DNA of 64,000 nt, taken from NCBI GenBank assembly GCA_036365145.1, contig JAEOAD010000034.1, positions 22,496,001 through 22,560,000 of the forward strand. The letters run 5' to 3'. The DNA is from Orientallactaga sibirica (taxonomy: Eukaryota > Chordata > Mammalia > Rodentia > Dipodidae). The notes under the pieces were generated by a model, which did not search any database, was not told where the DNA came from, and saw nothing but the letters and a program-made list of their open reading frames with translations. A program made the translations under genes and the position numbers. Positions within the stretch are counted from its first letter, which is position 1, and every line of letters begins with the position of its first letter. Shown in pieces: positions 47,591 through 57,614 of the stretch.

Positions 47591-50500
47591 TTTGCCTGCC
47601 TCCACCCAGTACGGAAGTATATGAACCTGCCTGAACCCCAGGTCACTCAGCCTCCAAAGGCCACACTTCCAATCATTGTGGTCCTGGGCTTGGAGCAAAC
47701 AAGCAGATAACTCAAGGGACAGGAGCAACTTTGAAGGGAGAAGCTAACACCATGGCCTGAAGTGTCAGAGTGGGGCACTTTGAACTTGCCCACACACACT
47801 TTTTATGTGACAAAGACCTGTCACCAGTTGGCAGCAGACCCCCCTGGAAGCTGTGTGCCTTTCTCCAGTCCAGGAACTGAACACTGTGCCCTTGTTCATC
47901 CCAGGTCATCTTCGTATCTCCCGGGGAATGACACTCTCAGCTGCCTCCCCCAGGCACTGCTCTGTGTGAACGGGCATGAGGAGAAGTGTGAACGTTGCTC
48001 ATCAATTACGCACAGATCGGACCATGCAGCCGCCCCCCAGTCCTCTGGAGGCAGCCGTGCAGTGTTTATGACGGGCACATGTGCACACGCACAGCACACG
48101 TACCATGCACCCAGTGCCATCCACCACGTCCTCTCCACCTGCACTGGAAGTCATTAGAGGACGAGATGCTCACTGTCTGTTTCCAGAAGGACCAGAGCAG
48201 GAGAGGTCTCCTCCACAGCCCAAGGTCACACCAAGGACTGGGGTCAGGTCTGAAGACCTGACCTGGAATACCTTCCTAGGTGTCCTGAACTGATACACGC
48301 AGAGCCCTGCCGAGCCCATGCGGACTGCACAACCCCTCCTTTGCAGGTTCTGCCCTAGTCTGGGAGTCAGTGGGCCTTGGTTAGAACTTGGCTGTGGGGC
48401 AGAGGTAACACTAGTGAATGACTTCTTCCTGTACAGCTGACTGGGGTGTGGTTCAGTGGCAGCACAGTCCTCTCCTGTCCCCACCTAGTTCACACCGCCT
48501 GTGCCTGGCCAGCTGTTGATGGCCTTACCAAGTCACAGAGCTATAGGGCTAGGGCTATGATACCCATTTCACAGCTGGGATGCCTGAGGTGAGGCATCTT
48601 GTCATCCAACTCCACAGAGAGCTGCTCGGAACTTAGTCTGTCACAGGACTACAGGATTCAGTGGTAAGCTCCACCTTCCATCTGGGGAGAGCTGTGGGAA
48701 AAGCCTCTCCTCTCCATCCACTTCCCACTGCATTCTAGATCTCTCCAAACTGCTGGAGGGATTCACTGTTTGGGAAAAGGTCTGCCTAAAGCCACTGGAA
48801 GTTAAGGACTGAGGGTCTCAGCACCTGCCAGCTGCCAGGCACTTATCCACTTCCCCAAACCTTCATTTTTCTCTTCTGTGAGTTAAAAATAATCCTGTGA
48901 GGATGGATGGAGACAGGGTGTGGATCGTGTCATGTTTAGTGCCTGCCTTGTGTGGCACTACACCCTCACGCCAGTCCTTGGTAGCAGCCTGGACCAGCCC
49001 CGCAACTGTTCCTCAGCTTTCCTGTCCCCAGAAAGGGACACTTACGCAGCAGGAGGCCCTGGTATCCATTCCCTCCAGCCAGGGAGAAAGAAGGCAGGCA
49101 AAGCCAGATGTTCCACAGATGTTGTAAGCAAAACAATAGCAAACAAGGGGCTTGCCTTGAGGGTCCAGTGCTGTGAGGCCAGGCGGTAGGTTAGGGATCT
49201 GAGGAGTTGGTAGGAATATACTGGAGAACTGGTGAGTCTGCAGGTAGTTGGTGGGGCCAGAGACCTTCTTGGACCTATCCCAGGATTGCAGCCTCAAATG
49301 CAGATGGCGGGAACTTGAGAACCCATGAAGCTCCCAGGCCCTCCTGCACAACCTCGAGAGATAACAACTTGACTGTCAGGAAAGGGGTACAAACAGAAAC
49401 GTGGGAAGAGATGGTGGTTTGGACCAGATGGTCTCTTCCAGGCTACAGAGGCCAGGGGCCCTAGCTGCACAAGGCTGGGCCAGGCCAGGCCAGGAGAACA
49501 TGTTGCTCACATAGTGATTTGGGCATGTGGGCCTTGACTCACCCACAAGGAGCCTGCTTGGATTGGCACAGGCAATGCTAAGTCCCCTGGCATCCAATGG
49601 GGTGGCAATGCTGTGCCCTTCCCTCTCACCCTTCCAATTGACCCCAGCTGCCCTCAGCCAAACCAAAGCTGGGCAGCAGTTGGGACAGGCTGTCTCTGAC
49701 TCTGACTTACTCCTGGGGAACAAACTGGCTTTTCCCTCCAGCAACACTGGTCCTGCTGCGAGCACCAGGGAGGGGGAGGGGCCAAGACCAAAGACTTCCC
49801 ATTTGCTCAGGTCAGGTTAGGGCTCAGGCCTGAGGTCACTCACCCAGGATCCCCAGTACTATCGCCCACAGCAGCCTGCATTTAAGGAGCACATGCTCCT
49901 GCCAGGACTGACTCTCAGTGACCACTTTTGCGGCCCTGCATCTCTGGGCTCTTGCTGCCTCTCACAATGCGACGATGATAGAGACCTGAGCCAGAAAGGC
50001 TGACCAATTTATTCACAGGTTCAAGGCTAACAAGAAGCAGCAGAACCAGGAACTGACCCCAAAGAGAGCCTGATGTTTGAACCTTCTACCCCTTGCTAAG
50101 CTTCAGTCTTCCCAGGGAGGGACCCACACATGAAAACCTCCCAGCATGACACCCCCCCCCTCGCACACACACACTGACCAGCACTAGATAGCCAGAGAAA
50201 GAAGCCATCCCAATACACAGAGGGAAGCAAAATAAGAACTAGGTCAACCATCCTGTACATGCCTGACAGGCCTAACTGAGCGGGAGGCGTGCCCAAGCCC
50301 CGTCCTGTCCTCCTCTGAAGCCCAGGTAGGGCCAGGCCATGAGGACCTGATGCCTTCCCAGTCTGGTTTCCAGCTGTTCTGAGCAGCCAAAGGCACTCTG
50401 TGGCCAAGGGAATGGGTGTGAGTAATGGAAAGCAGGCAGGGGGGCCTTCTGAAATGGGAATTCCATCTGCCTGACTTTGTGCTCCTGGACTTTGGTTTCC

Positions 50501-52241
50501 ATGGCAACTTGGGGGTTGGGGAAGGTGGAGGGCTTGGCCCATGACTGAAGTCCTGGAACACTCCCCCCAACCCAAAAAAAAAAAAAAGGAACGCTGAGTT
50601 TTTTGGTAAAGACAGTGGCTCCTCCAAACAAAAGATGCCATAGAGAAGCCAGGCCAGGTGGGATGCAAAAGAGTCTGGGACTCTGACCCAGCTCTGCCTT
50701 GGGGAGGAAGGAGGCAAAGGAGAGGCATTTCAGCGCTTCTTCCCGAGCCTCAGACGGCCCAGAAGAAGCCCGAGAAACACACTTGCTCCAAATTAGGAAG
50801 GCAGCTCTGCTCCCCTCACTTTCTGCCTCAACAAGGCTCTGTGACTGGAAAGGCCTTCGTGGTTTACAAGGCCAAACAGGCTCACTGACTAGTTCTGGTG
50901 CTAGGATTGGTACACTGGCTCTTCATCCCAGAGGTGAGATGTCAATGACATCTTCACTCTGCAAGCTAGGAGCCCTGCCGTGACTGGCCAAGGTTACAGA
51001 GCAAGTCAGTAGCAATGGCAGGACTGCCCCCCCGTGCCCCTGGGGCTACCTGTTCCGTGGCCCAAGCAGCCTTTGGAGACAGAATAGCTGTGCCTGACTA
51101 TGATACTGCCTGCCAAGGCTGACCAGGGAGGGAGCGTGACAGCCTGAGAACAAAGACCAGGCACCCCTCTAAACACACAGGCCCCGTCTGAGACTCCTGC
51201 AGTTCTGTCACTCCCAAACTCCCCAATGTCCTCTCAAGATCACCAAATCTGATTCTCTCACTGTGCAGGGACTGTCATGACATGTCAGGGAGATTGCCAG
51301 GCCTTCGTTCTCCTGTGTCCAGATCCCCCATACACAGACCCAAGCGCAGGACTCCAGACTGGGAACATGATCCAAGGAGGTGATGCCCAGATCCTCTTGC
51401 TCCAGTCTATCTGTCTTTTCCACAGACTGCCCACCAGAGCCAGTCCCATTCCAGACCATGCCCTCCCCCGTGCCCTGGGAGGTTGAATGTGTGGGCATAA
51501 GGGGCTGGCTTGGGCATCAGCCTCGCCTGGATTTGGGGACCTCTACTGCCTACTGATAAGGAGAGAGAGTCAGGTCCTACCCTAGGGCCTTTGGGGCAAA
51601 CCTTTCCTAAATTCATATTGTTTGCTAGATAGAAAGGGAAACAAAGGCACAGAGGAGAGAGACTTGCCCCAAGGTCTCAGAGGGACTCAGTACTACCTCC
51701 TGTGACCTCTCCTACTCTTTCTTCTTTCTAGGAGGCCTTGTGAGACTGCAGCCACATTACCTGAGGCTCTGGCCCTATCCACCTCTACCATCCTGGTACA
51801 CACCTCAAAGTTCCATTACAAGATCAAGGTATGGCAGGGCAAAGTGGAGGAAGAGGCCAAAGGTCACCTGGCCAGCTAGTGACCATCCTAAGATGCCTTC
51901 CCATAGTGGGAGAGCACAATGATCCAGGGCACAAGCTTCACAACCAGTGGACCCTGTCTCTGCTAACTGCTGCCTGGGGACCTTATCCAAGTCTCTCGAC
52001 CTGTCTGCTTTACTCTCCTCATCTGTAAAATGAGGAAAAGATGTGATCCGAAGTGTGTGGTGCAGGCCTAGCACAGAGGCAGGTAGTTCAAGAGCAGCTG
52101 TCCCTAGCGTGGCAGTGTCTGTAGCCCCAGGGTGGACAACGTGCAGTGGTAAGAGAAGAAACTGAAGCTGCGACATGAAGTCACGACCCAGGCCTCCCAC
52201 CCCAGCCCCTGCAAAGGTTCAACCAGGAACACACAAAGACT
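47591..52241. other. Intergenic DNA just downstream of Rgs3
   Basis: About 4.6 kb with few repeats. MIR-like pieces lie near 48,540-48,620 ('gatacccatttcacagctgg') and 51,950-52,070 ('catctgtaaaatgaggaaaa'). The 210-codon minus-strand frame at 50.1-50.7 kb has no familiar motif and reads through a T-run, so I do not call it. Confidence 0.5.
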
Positions 52242-52261
52242 AGAAATAATAACACAGGCCT

Positions 52262-52267
52262 TTTATT
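52262..52267 (-). terminator. Rgs3 polyadenylation signal AATAAA
   Basis: AATAAA on the minus strand (TTTATT on plus) lies 763 nt past the stop codon. A GT-rich stretch, GTCTTTGTGTGTTCC, follows about 25-40 nt downstream, as expected for a cleavage and polyadenylation site. It is the only canonical signal between the stop and this point, so a single 3' end near 52,242 is likely. Confidence 0.85.
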
Positions 52268-52587
52268 TGCCCCAGCACGTGGCTACTGTGTGGCCTGAGG
52301 GTACTATGCTTTCCTGGAACCCTCAACGGACGCCCCACTCAGGAGGCGTCATATTTCTGTGGTGGTCAGACGACAGTGTCCCTCTGGACCTCACCAGTCC
52401 AGAAGGCCCAGCTGCCACCACTGGTTCCCAGGACCAGCAAATGCCCTGATACGGGAGAATTGTGTCCACCTCACTGGTGGCTTTCACAAGGCATTGGTTA
52501 AAATATTGCACTTGTATTGTAAGTTAGAAAGAACTGATGGGCAAAGGTTTCCTATTACAGGACAAGTGCCAAGCATCCAACTACCAT

Positions 52588-52600
52588 TTAAATAAATAAG
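52588..52600 (-). promoter_or_regulatory. AU-rich element in Rgs3 3' UTR
   Basis: The minus strand reads CTTATTTATTTAA, containing overlapping ATTTA pentamers and the UUAUUUA(U/A)(U/A) nonamer. Such elements bind decay or stabilising factors in short-lived mRNAs. Only one cluster is present, so its strength is uncertain. Confidence 0.5.
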
Positions 52601-53029
52601 ACTCAGTGTGGGGGGTGCTCTGAGCTGTGAGACCCAGCAGCCCCCAGGATGGCCTCGGAGCCCAGGCCTGGATCTCTTGTCTCCCCCACCCCCAGCCAGT
52701 TCTCTAAAGAACTTGGTCAGTGCGAAGTCTCCACATCTCCAAAGCGGGAGCTACACCTCCCCATCTATGCTCCACCAGGACCCCGATCTGTCAGGGCCCT
52801 TGGGCCCCCTCGTACCAGAGTGGTGGGGACCCAATGTGACCAGTCCTTCTTCTTCCATAGCAGCCTGGGCCCCTCTCAGTCCAGGCCTCGAATCCAAATG
52901 TCCATCTATCTGTCTGAAGATACAGCCTCTGGGGACTTGCTTGCCCCCTCAGTCGTGGCGGGGAAGGAGGCTAGTGGGCAGGGGGCCCACTTCACTTGGT
53001 GTGAACGCTGAGCAGTATACTGGTGGTCC

Positions 53030-53215
53030 CTAAAGTGGGGGACTCATCTTCTTCTGGTTAATGAGGTCCAGATAGAGGTCAGAGCGGAGAAAGCGAGGGT
53101 ATGAGTCCTTCTCCATGAGCCCGAAGATGCGCTTCTGAGCCAGGTCAAAGCAGCCCCGTGTGACGCTCTGCAAGTTGTCCTTGGTGTGCTCCCGTGTGTA
53201 TGAGTCCAGGTTTAC
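53030..53215 (-). CDS. Rgs3: Rgs3 terminal coding exon
   Basis: After a CTCCACAG acceptor the exon encodes 61 residues beginning [16 protein letters not shown] and ending [11 protein letters not shown], then the stop. It contains [20 protein letters not shown], which completes the RGS bundle. The ending is specific to RGS3 among RGS proteins I know. The apparent Met four codons upstream is intronic. The same exon continues as the 3' UTR. Confidence 0.98.
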   Translation of the reverse strand, partial: VNLDSYTREHTKDNLQSVTRGCFDLAQKRIFGLMEKDSYPRFLRSDLYLDLINQKKMSPPL

Positions 53216-55460
53216 CTGTGGAGTCACAGGGACTTCTGTGAGGGGCTGGGTCTGGAGGCCAAGAAATCATGGGCGGGGGGAGGGACAACTAGTCTCCACC
53301 TCTAGTCTCCCTTGCACCACACATCATATCACAAGGGGTCTTATTGGTGAAAGCCTTCAGGCAACAAGACCCAGGTCCTGGTGCATTCACTTGCTGATGG
53401 GTGGTAGAGTTAACTGGGCCTGCAACACCACCAGGCAACCAGTTCATATACAGCAGGGTGACATCTGTGTGGCCTTCACTCAGGTTTTCTATCTCCAGGC
53501 TGGGTAACACATTCCTCCTAACTTGGTACTTGGCACACAATAGGCACTCTATGAGGATAAACCTTCTATGGTTAGGCTAAGACTCCCCTCCATTTTAAAA
53601 TAAAGATTAGGGCTGGAGAGGTGGCTCAGTGGTTAAGGCACTTGCCTGCAAAGCCAAAGAAACCCGAGTTTGATTCCCCTAGTACCCATGTGAAGCCAGA
53701 TGCACAAGGTGGTGCATGTGTCTGGAGTTAGTTTGCAGTGACTAGAGACCCTGACCCATTCATATTCTCTCTTTCTTCCTCTCTCTCTTACTCTCTCTAA
53801 AATAAATAAATAAAAGAGTTAGACATAAAATAAAATAAGATGATACTCAGATCTGTTTGTGAGACTGTCATGAGGAACAATCATGCAAAAACACATATAA
53901 AGGACTCAGCATGTGCTGGCACATGGCAGTGCCTGGACAGGGCATTCTTCCTATAAACTGAGTCCTGCTCTTGCCTGGCTCCTCCTGGCAGACTGGACTG
54001 TAAGGGCTTCTCCCCTTCCTGAGCCAACTCCTTGCAATGGAAGGACCCCAAGGCCATGCGGACCAGGGGCCTGCAGTCCTACCTCTTTGCATGCCTGAAT
54101 CGCGATGAATTCGGCAAAGATCTTCTTGGCTTTGGCTGCCATCTTGGACTGCGACTTGACCTTCTTGAAGTCCTCACAGGCCAGCCAGAACTCCAGGTTC
54201 TCCTCACTGAACTCGGTGCGCAGGAAGGCTTGGAACACTTCTAAGCCATCTGTGAGAAAACCAGACCAGAGTGAGAGGCACAGCCAGCATACCTTCTCCT
54301 AGGACCTTGAGGGGGGAACATGCTGGGAACATAGATTCTCCTTCCCAGACATCCAGGAGCACTGGTGACATGGTGCTAGTCATGCTCTGGGCTTTGGCTG
54401 GGTCTGTCCCCTATCTATGTCTCAGTGCTTGCATCTGTAAAACAGGGATCATCCATCCCATCTCCTGGAACCCTGTGGAGATCAGAAGGAATCCTGCTCA
54501 CGAGGTGGCAAGCACATTTGGCACAGCGTGAGCCCTCAGTACATGGAAATGTTTATTGTTATGCCAGGAATATGGTCTGAGCACACAGGTCCCAACGGCC
54601 CATGGCAGGCACAGCTAGCTCCCATGGGCCCAGAAGGGCTGGCAGGAGCTGACTCTAAGGCCCAGTCAAAGACCTTACTTGGGCCAAGCCTTTCCCTAGC
54701 AGGAAGGCTACCTGGCTGGGCCCAAGAGAGATGAAGACAGCTCTCTGGGAGCCTCTAGGCTGAGTGGTGGAGAGGAGAGGTGGGGGAAAGGCAAGAGGGA
54801 GACAGGGCAGCTAGCCCCACTCACATTTGTGAAGCAGCAGCTTCTCCAGGGACTCACTCCACTTCAGAGCTTCCTCCGAGGTGGGCCTGAGGGTGAGGAC
54901 AGGAACACACGAGGGCCATGAGACTGGGGTCACGGGGGAGCTGGGGCCCCATGCCTTCTCTTGGCTGCCTCAGGCCTAGGATTGCTTTCAGCCCCCACCT
55001 TCCCTTGCCTGGGCTTCCTTCCTCAGGACAGCAGCTTTCCAAGGGGGCTGCTTGCTGCATATGGGGCTCTCCCACAAGAGTTCCTCCATCTCCCCAGAGT
55101 GGGATCCAGTGGACAAAGCCCTCTCCCAACCTCAATGCCCACCTAGATCTTCAAGGCCAAGTGCCCAGGAGTCCCACGATACCCAGAAGAACTTACTTAA
55201 AGGACTTCGTCATCTTGTCTGTCTTGCCAGCCTGCTGAGAGCCGGGAGATTCATTCCGTCGCCTAAAGATGGCCAGCTTGTTCTTCATGTCCTTAGCTCT
55301 GGGGGGGTAGAGGCAGAGGATGGTTGGTCAGCCTGGTCCACACAACCCCTACAAACACGGGGTACAGGAGGTCGTGGGCTGGGGCCAGGGGTACCTACTC
55401 CTTCATGGTGTGCCGCCTCTGTAGGTTCCCATTGCGCGTGAGATACATGCCCCGGAGCAT
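53030..55460 (-). CDS. Rgs3: Rgs3 short isoform CDS (spliced, 192 aa)
   Basis: Joining 55460-55399, 55298-55197, 54886-54825, 54249-54083 and 53215-53030 gives one open frame of 192 residues. The first Met is preceded by an open frame without another ATG back to an in-frame TGA about 47 codons upstream, which supports this start. Residues 1-21 are isoform-specific, 22-55 form a basic linker, and roughly 60-178 are the RGS domain (starting [15 protein letters not shown], ending [11 protein letters not shown]). The Asn residues that in RGS4 contact the G-alpha switch regions appear kept: SEENLEFW in the second RGS exon and TKDNLQ in the last exon. The [10 protein letters not shown] motif is intact. 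There is no PDZ or C2 domain, so this form is essentially a free RGS box with a basic N-terminus, expected to act as a GAP on Gi/Gq. Function is inferred from the family. Confidence 0.93.
53610..53815 (+). mobile_element. DIP SINE in an Rgs3 intron (antisense to the gene)
   Basis: Complete with head 'ggctggagaggtggctcagt', TC tract and AAAT tail. It lies in the last Rgs3 intron, about 270 bp from the nearest exon. Confidence 0.92.
54083..54249 (-). CDS. Rgs3: Rgs3 shared exon, core of RGS domain (167 nt)
   Basis: The exon is 167 nt, the size typical of the central RGS-box exon across this family. It encodes [20 protein letters not shown], then [20 protein letters not shown] and [15 protein letters not shown]. 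It lies between a TTCTCACAG acceptor and a GTAGGA donor. The [16 protein letters not shown] block is the G-alpha-binding signature. Residues Ala-Ala in KMAAKA and Phe in FAEF differ from the human form I know but are conservative. A straight read-through into the intron also gives a longer frame, which is not real. Confidence 0.97.
54825..54886 (-). CDS. Rgs3: Rgs3 shared exon, start of RGS domain
   Basis: A 62-nt exon reads (K)[20 protein letters not shown] and ends in T, which completes a Tyr codon in the next exon. The acceptor is CCTCAG and the donor GTGAGT. It encodes the first helix of the RGS bundle. Phase and length fit the RGS family gene structure. Confidence 0.95.
55197..55298 (-). 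CDS. Rgs3: Rgs3 shared exon, linker before RGS domain
   Basis: This is a 102-nt exon with a C-tract plus AG acceptor and a GTAAGT donor. It encodes [20 protein letters not shown], then [13 protein letters not shown] and AA of the next Lys. It is the first exon common to both visible isoforms. The FRRRN patch and surrounding Lys residues make a basic, probably amphipathic segment, which in small RGS proteins helps membrane attachment; that role here is inference. Confidence 0.95.
55399..55460 (-). CDS. Rgs3: Rgs3 alternative first coding exon (starts MLRGMYL)
   Basis: The coding part is 62 nt: [20 protein letters not shown] plus GA, followed by a GTAGGT donor. GA joins A of the next exon to make Glu. 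I recognise this as the N-terminus of a short human RGS3 isoform. The exon must extend upstream as 5' UTR toward higher coordinates; its transcription start is not visible. The upstream frame is open to an in-frame TGA near 55,600 and contains no other ATG. Because this exon replaces the 57.6 kb exon and has the same phase, an internal promoter just above 55.5 kb is expected. Confidence 0.92.
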
Positions 55461-55833
55461 CTCTGGAGAGCCCCCCACCTTGAAGCCCAGGACACTGTAC
55501 ACGGAGCACCTACGGGTTTCTGCCTCCCACCTGGGATCCTGGGCTGCTGCGGCAGCAGAGTCCAAACTGCAGATCCCAGAGTGCTTGAGCTCACTCCCTC
55601 ACTCACTCACTGGATTCCTGGCTGGACACTGGACTCCCCAGCACAAACCCAGGCTGGGACTCAGACAGGCGGAGCCAGGAAATGGGAGGGCCCAGAGGGG
55701 GAGCAGAGAAAAACAGCCCTTCTGGCCAACCCTGAGAGGCAGTTGTGAAAGGGGCATGTGTCTGCAAGGGACAACCTCTGGGGCCCCGCCTCCAGTAGGA
55801 AGCCAGACCCATTTATTTGTGACCAGCCTCCTT

Positions 55834-55847
55834 GTTACCATGGCAAT
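55834..55847 (-). promoter_or_regulatory. X-box (RFX-type) palindrome upstream of short Rgs3 exon
   Basis: GTTACCATGGCAAT is a near-perfect inverted repeat matching the RFX X-box consensus (GTNRCC, short spacer, RGYAAC-like). It sits about 370 bp upstream of the MLRGMYL start codon in the direction of Rgs3 transcription. Functional use is inferred only from motif and position. Confidence 0.4.
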
Positions 55848-55930
55848 GGGGAGGAGTGGGGGATCAAGTCAGCAAATTGCTGGGCAGGAAAGGGAGGGAA
55901 GGAGGCTCTGCCCACCAGGGTAGCAGGATT

Positions 55931-55959
55931 GGCTATTTTTAGCCAAGAACCATTTTTAG
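55931..55959 (-). promoter_or_regulatory. Tandem MEF2-like A/T boxes upstream of short Rgs3 exon
   Basis: GGCTATTTTTAGCC is a palindrome containing a perfect MEF2 consensus, CTATTTTTAG (55,933-55,942). Nine bases later a near copy, CATTTTTAG (55,951-55,959), occurs within the same kind of flank. This lies about 470-500 bp upstream of the short-isoform start codon. A muscle or heart promoter element is plausible but not shown. Confidence 0.4.
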
Positions 55960-57552
55960 CCAGGCTGCTCCTCCCAGAGGCAAATTTGAGCCTCCAGAAA
56001 GCTGCTGGCAAGAAAGGGGTTAAAGACCTTCCGCTCTACTTTGTGATCCCTTAGTCCCTGGTCCCCTGTACAGGAGCACTCCAAAAGCCATGCATGAATA
56101 TGGGGGGAGCAAAGTCTCAGAACTTTAAGTCTGAATAACCTGAAATACAAACCCTATGCACTTTAAAAATAATTTGAAAGTTTCGTTATTTTTATGCACA
56201 GTTTTGTGATTGAATATTTTTTTCCATTTTCAATTTGGGTCTCCATCTTTCTGAAGATGTAAAGTGCTGACTAAAACCAGAGTACAAAAGAATTTAAATA
56301 ATTAAACTTTCGCGAGAGTGCATGGAATTTATCCTTCTGCAGTTACTTAAGCTTAAATAGCCCCGGGACCTATGGGATCCCTGTGTGGTTTAGGTAAGTG
56401 GCACTGTCCTAGTGGAGGTTGACTCCCCAGCTCTGGGGCTCACCAGCCTTGAGTTCAGAGCCCAGGTCCGTTGTCCCAGTCTAACTCCTCTGGACGTCAC
56501 ATAAGCAGGGGTGATGCTGCTCCCACCAGCGTGGGTGTTTAGGGCTCAGGACAAAAGGCTGCACACGCTGCCTGATGCAAAGGTGCTAGGGCATGGAATG
56601 CTGTGGTCACACCTGTCCTGGGGGCCTGGGGCAGCTGCCCAGGGATGGATTCCCTCAGTAGTAGGTTCCAAGCAATGAGATAAAGTCAAGGAGTCTAGGG
56701 ACCAGCACTTAGTTCTCTCTGGGTGAAAATGGAAAGTCTCAGAGAGTTCTAGGGATCGGCCAGCAAGAAGATCACTCCATGGGGACCCAGTGTGGGGTGC
56801 AGGGACCCTCAGCTCAGGCCTGGGACCAGCCCTAATAGCTCAAGGAGCCACAGTAGGGATGGGCCTCAAGTGAATTCCAACACGCAGGATGCCCTCATCG
56901 CCTTGGGCTCCTGCTTAATGGTGAGTGCCCATAACTCTGCTCCTTTTATCTCCAGGGGTTCATGCCTTGGGGTACAAGGAAACAGGAGGACCCCCACCAT
57001 CCGAAGTAGCACACAGACTTTGTTAATTGGCACCATAAACAAGTTTCCAGAAGCATATGGGGGCTGGACATGGCCTAAAAGGTTTGGAGAACTTGGGATA
57101 CTGTAGCTAAGTCAACAGCACCCTCTCCTGGCAATGCCTGAAACTTAGCATTCAAGAACTCCACAGGAGAAAGAGAAACTTACGAACTGTCAGTTCAGTC
57201 CTTTCTCAAGTCACTCAAAGGCCCAGAGGGTGCCAAGGATTTGTCCACGTCACAGAATGACTCAGAGGCTGGGCAGGGCCAAGGGACCCTGGCTGCACCT
57301 CTAGTTCATTGTAGCTTCTGGATACTAAGTCACACCTCCTCTCACTTAGGACCCGATGACCCACCTCGTGGCCAGCACAAAGTGACAAGATCCCACTGTC
57401 CCTTGGTGTCTGTTTAAGTTCTTGGCAGTGATTGGGTGCAGCCCTTCCTGCTCCCCAGCCATTCCCTATCCAGAAGAGGCAAAGGAAGAGAGGGGTGCCA
57501 GGAAGCTCCCAGACCAAGAGGAAGAGTGAGGAGCAGGGTCTTTCCAACCTAC

Positions 57553-57614
57553 AGGTTTTTGCTCTTTCTCTTTCGGGAGGCTTCATCGTCTTCCCCAAGG
57601 TCAGGCCCGCTCAT
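57553..57614 (-). CDS. Rgs3: Rgs3 exon of longer isoform (starts MSGPDLGEDDE)
   Basis: This 62-nt exon lies between a TCTGCAG acceptor and a GTAGGT donor. It reads MSGPDLGEDDEASRKRKSKN and finishes with CT, which joins A of the next exon to make Leu, continuing AKDMKNK. Human RGS3 has a closely similar acidic-then-basic segment in this position. The RKRKSK run is a possible nuclear localisation signal. In long isoforms the preceding exon would enter in phase 0 and the Met is internal. Whether this Met is also used as a start from a local promoter cannot be told from sequence. No preceding exon was found between here and the window end. Confidence 0.92.

Larger units (their letters stand above)
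52242..53029 (-). other. Rgs3: Rgs3 3' UTR
   Basis: About 790 nt follow the stop codon without another credible frame. On the minus strand the UTR carries TTATTTATTT at about 52,590-52,600, which matches the core AU-rich-element nonamer, and ends at the single AATAAA. No SINE is inserted here, in contrast with the intergenic DNA next to it. An ARE suggests regulated mRNA decay; that is inference. Confidence 0.8.
53216..55196 (-). other. Rgs3 introns between shared exons
   Basis: The three introns (53,216-54,082; 54,250-54,824; 54,887-55,196) hold a DIP SINE on the plus strand (53,610-53,815) and a MIR-like stretch around 54,390-54,560, where 'cagtgcttgcatctgtaaaa' resembles the MIR core. I see no further exons in them. 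Confidence 0.7.
55461..57552 (-). other. Rgs3 intron with putative internal promoter region
   Basis: Between the two alternative exons lies about 2.1 kb without recognisable SINEs. It includes the 5' UTR and expected promoter of the short isoform (above 55,461), the X-box and MEF2-like boxes, and an AT-rich block at 56,155-56,360. Open frames here match nothing I know. Confidence 0.6.
52242..57614 (-). other. Rgs3: Rgs3 gene, 3' half (regulator of G-protein signalling 3)
   Basis: Six coding exons on the minus strand match my knowledge of mammalian RGS3, including the C-terminus ending [10 protein letters not shown] and the linker [22 protein letters not shown]3 is a GTPase-activating protein for Gi/Gq alpha subunits and ends receptor signalling at the membrane. 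Two alternative upstream exons (57,553-57,614 and 55,399-55,460) both end in phase 2 and both splice to the shared exon 55,197-55,298. Each intron seen here has GT and AG ends. The C2 and PDZ regions of the long isoforms are not in this window, so the gene continues 5' beyond position 64,000. The low-coordinate boundary is set by the AATAAA signal and the GT-rich element below it; the exact cleavage point is inferred. Confidence 0.96.

Noticed and set aside
50096..50728. 210-codon minus-strand open frame downstream of Rgs3
   Set aside because: No known motif, overlapping frames of similar length on the same strand, and no splice or polyadenylation signals placed to support it.
53951..54238. 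95-codon minus-strand frame as an independent RGS gene
   Set aside because: It is the central Rgs3 exon read past its GTAGGA donor into the intron.
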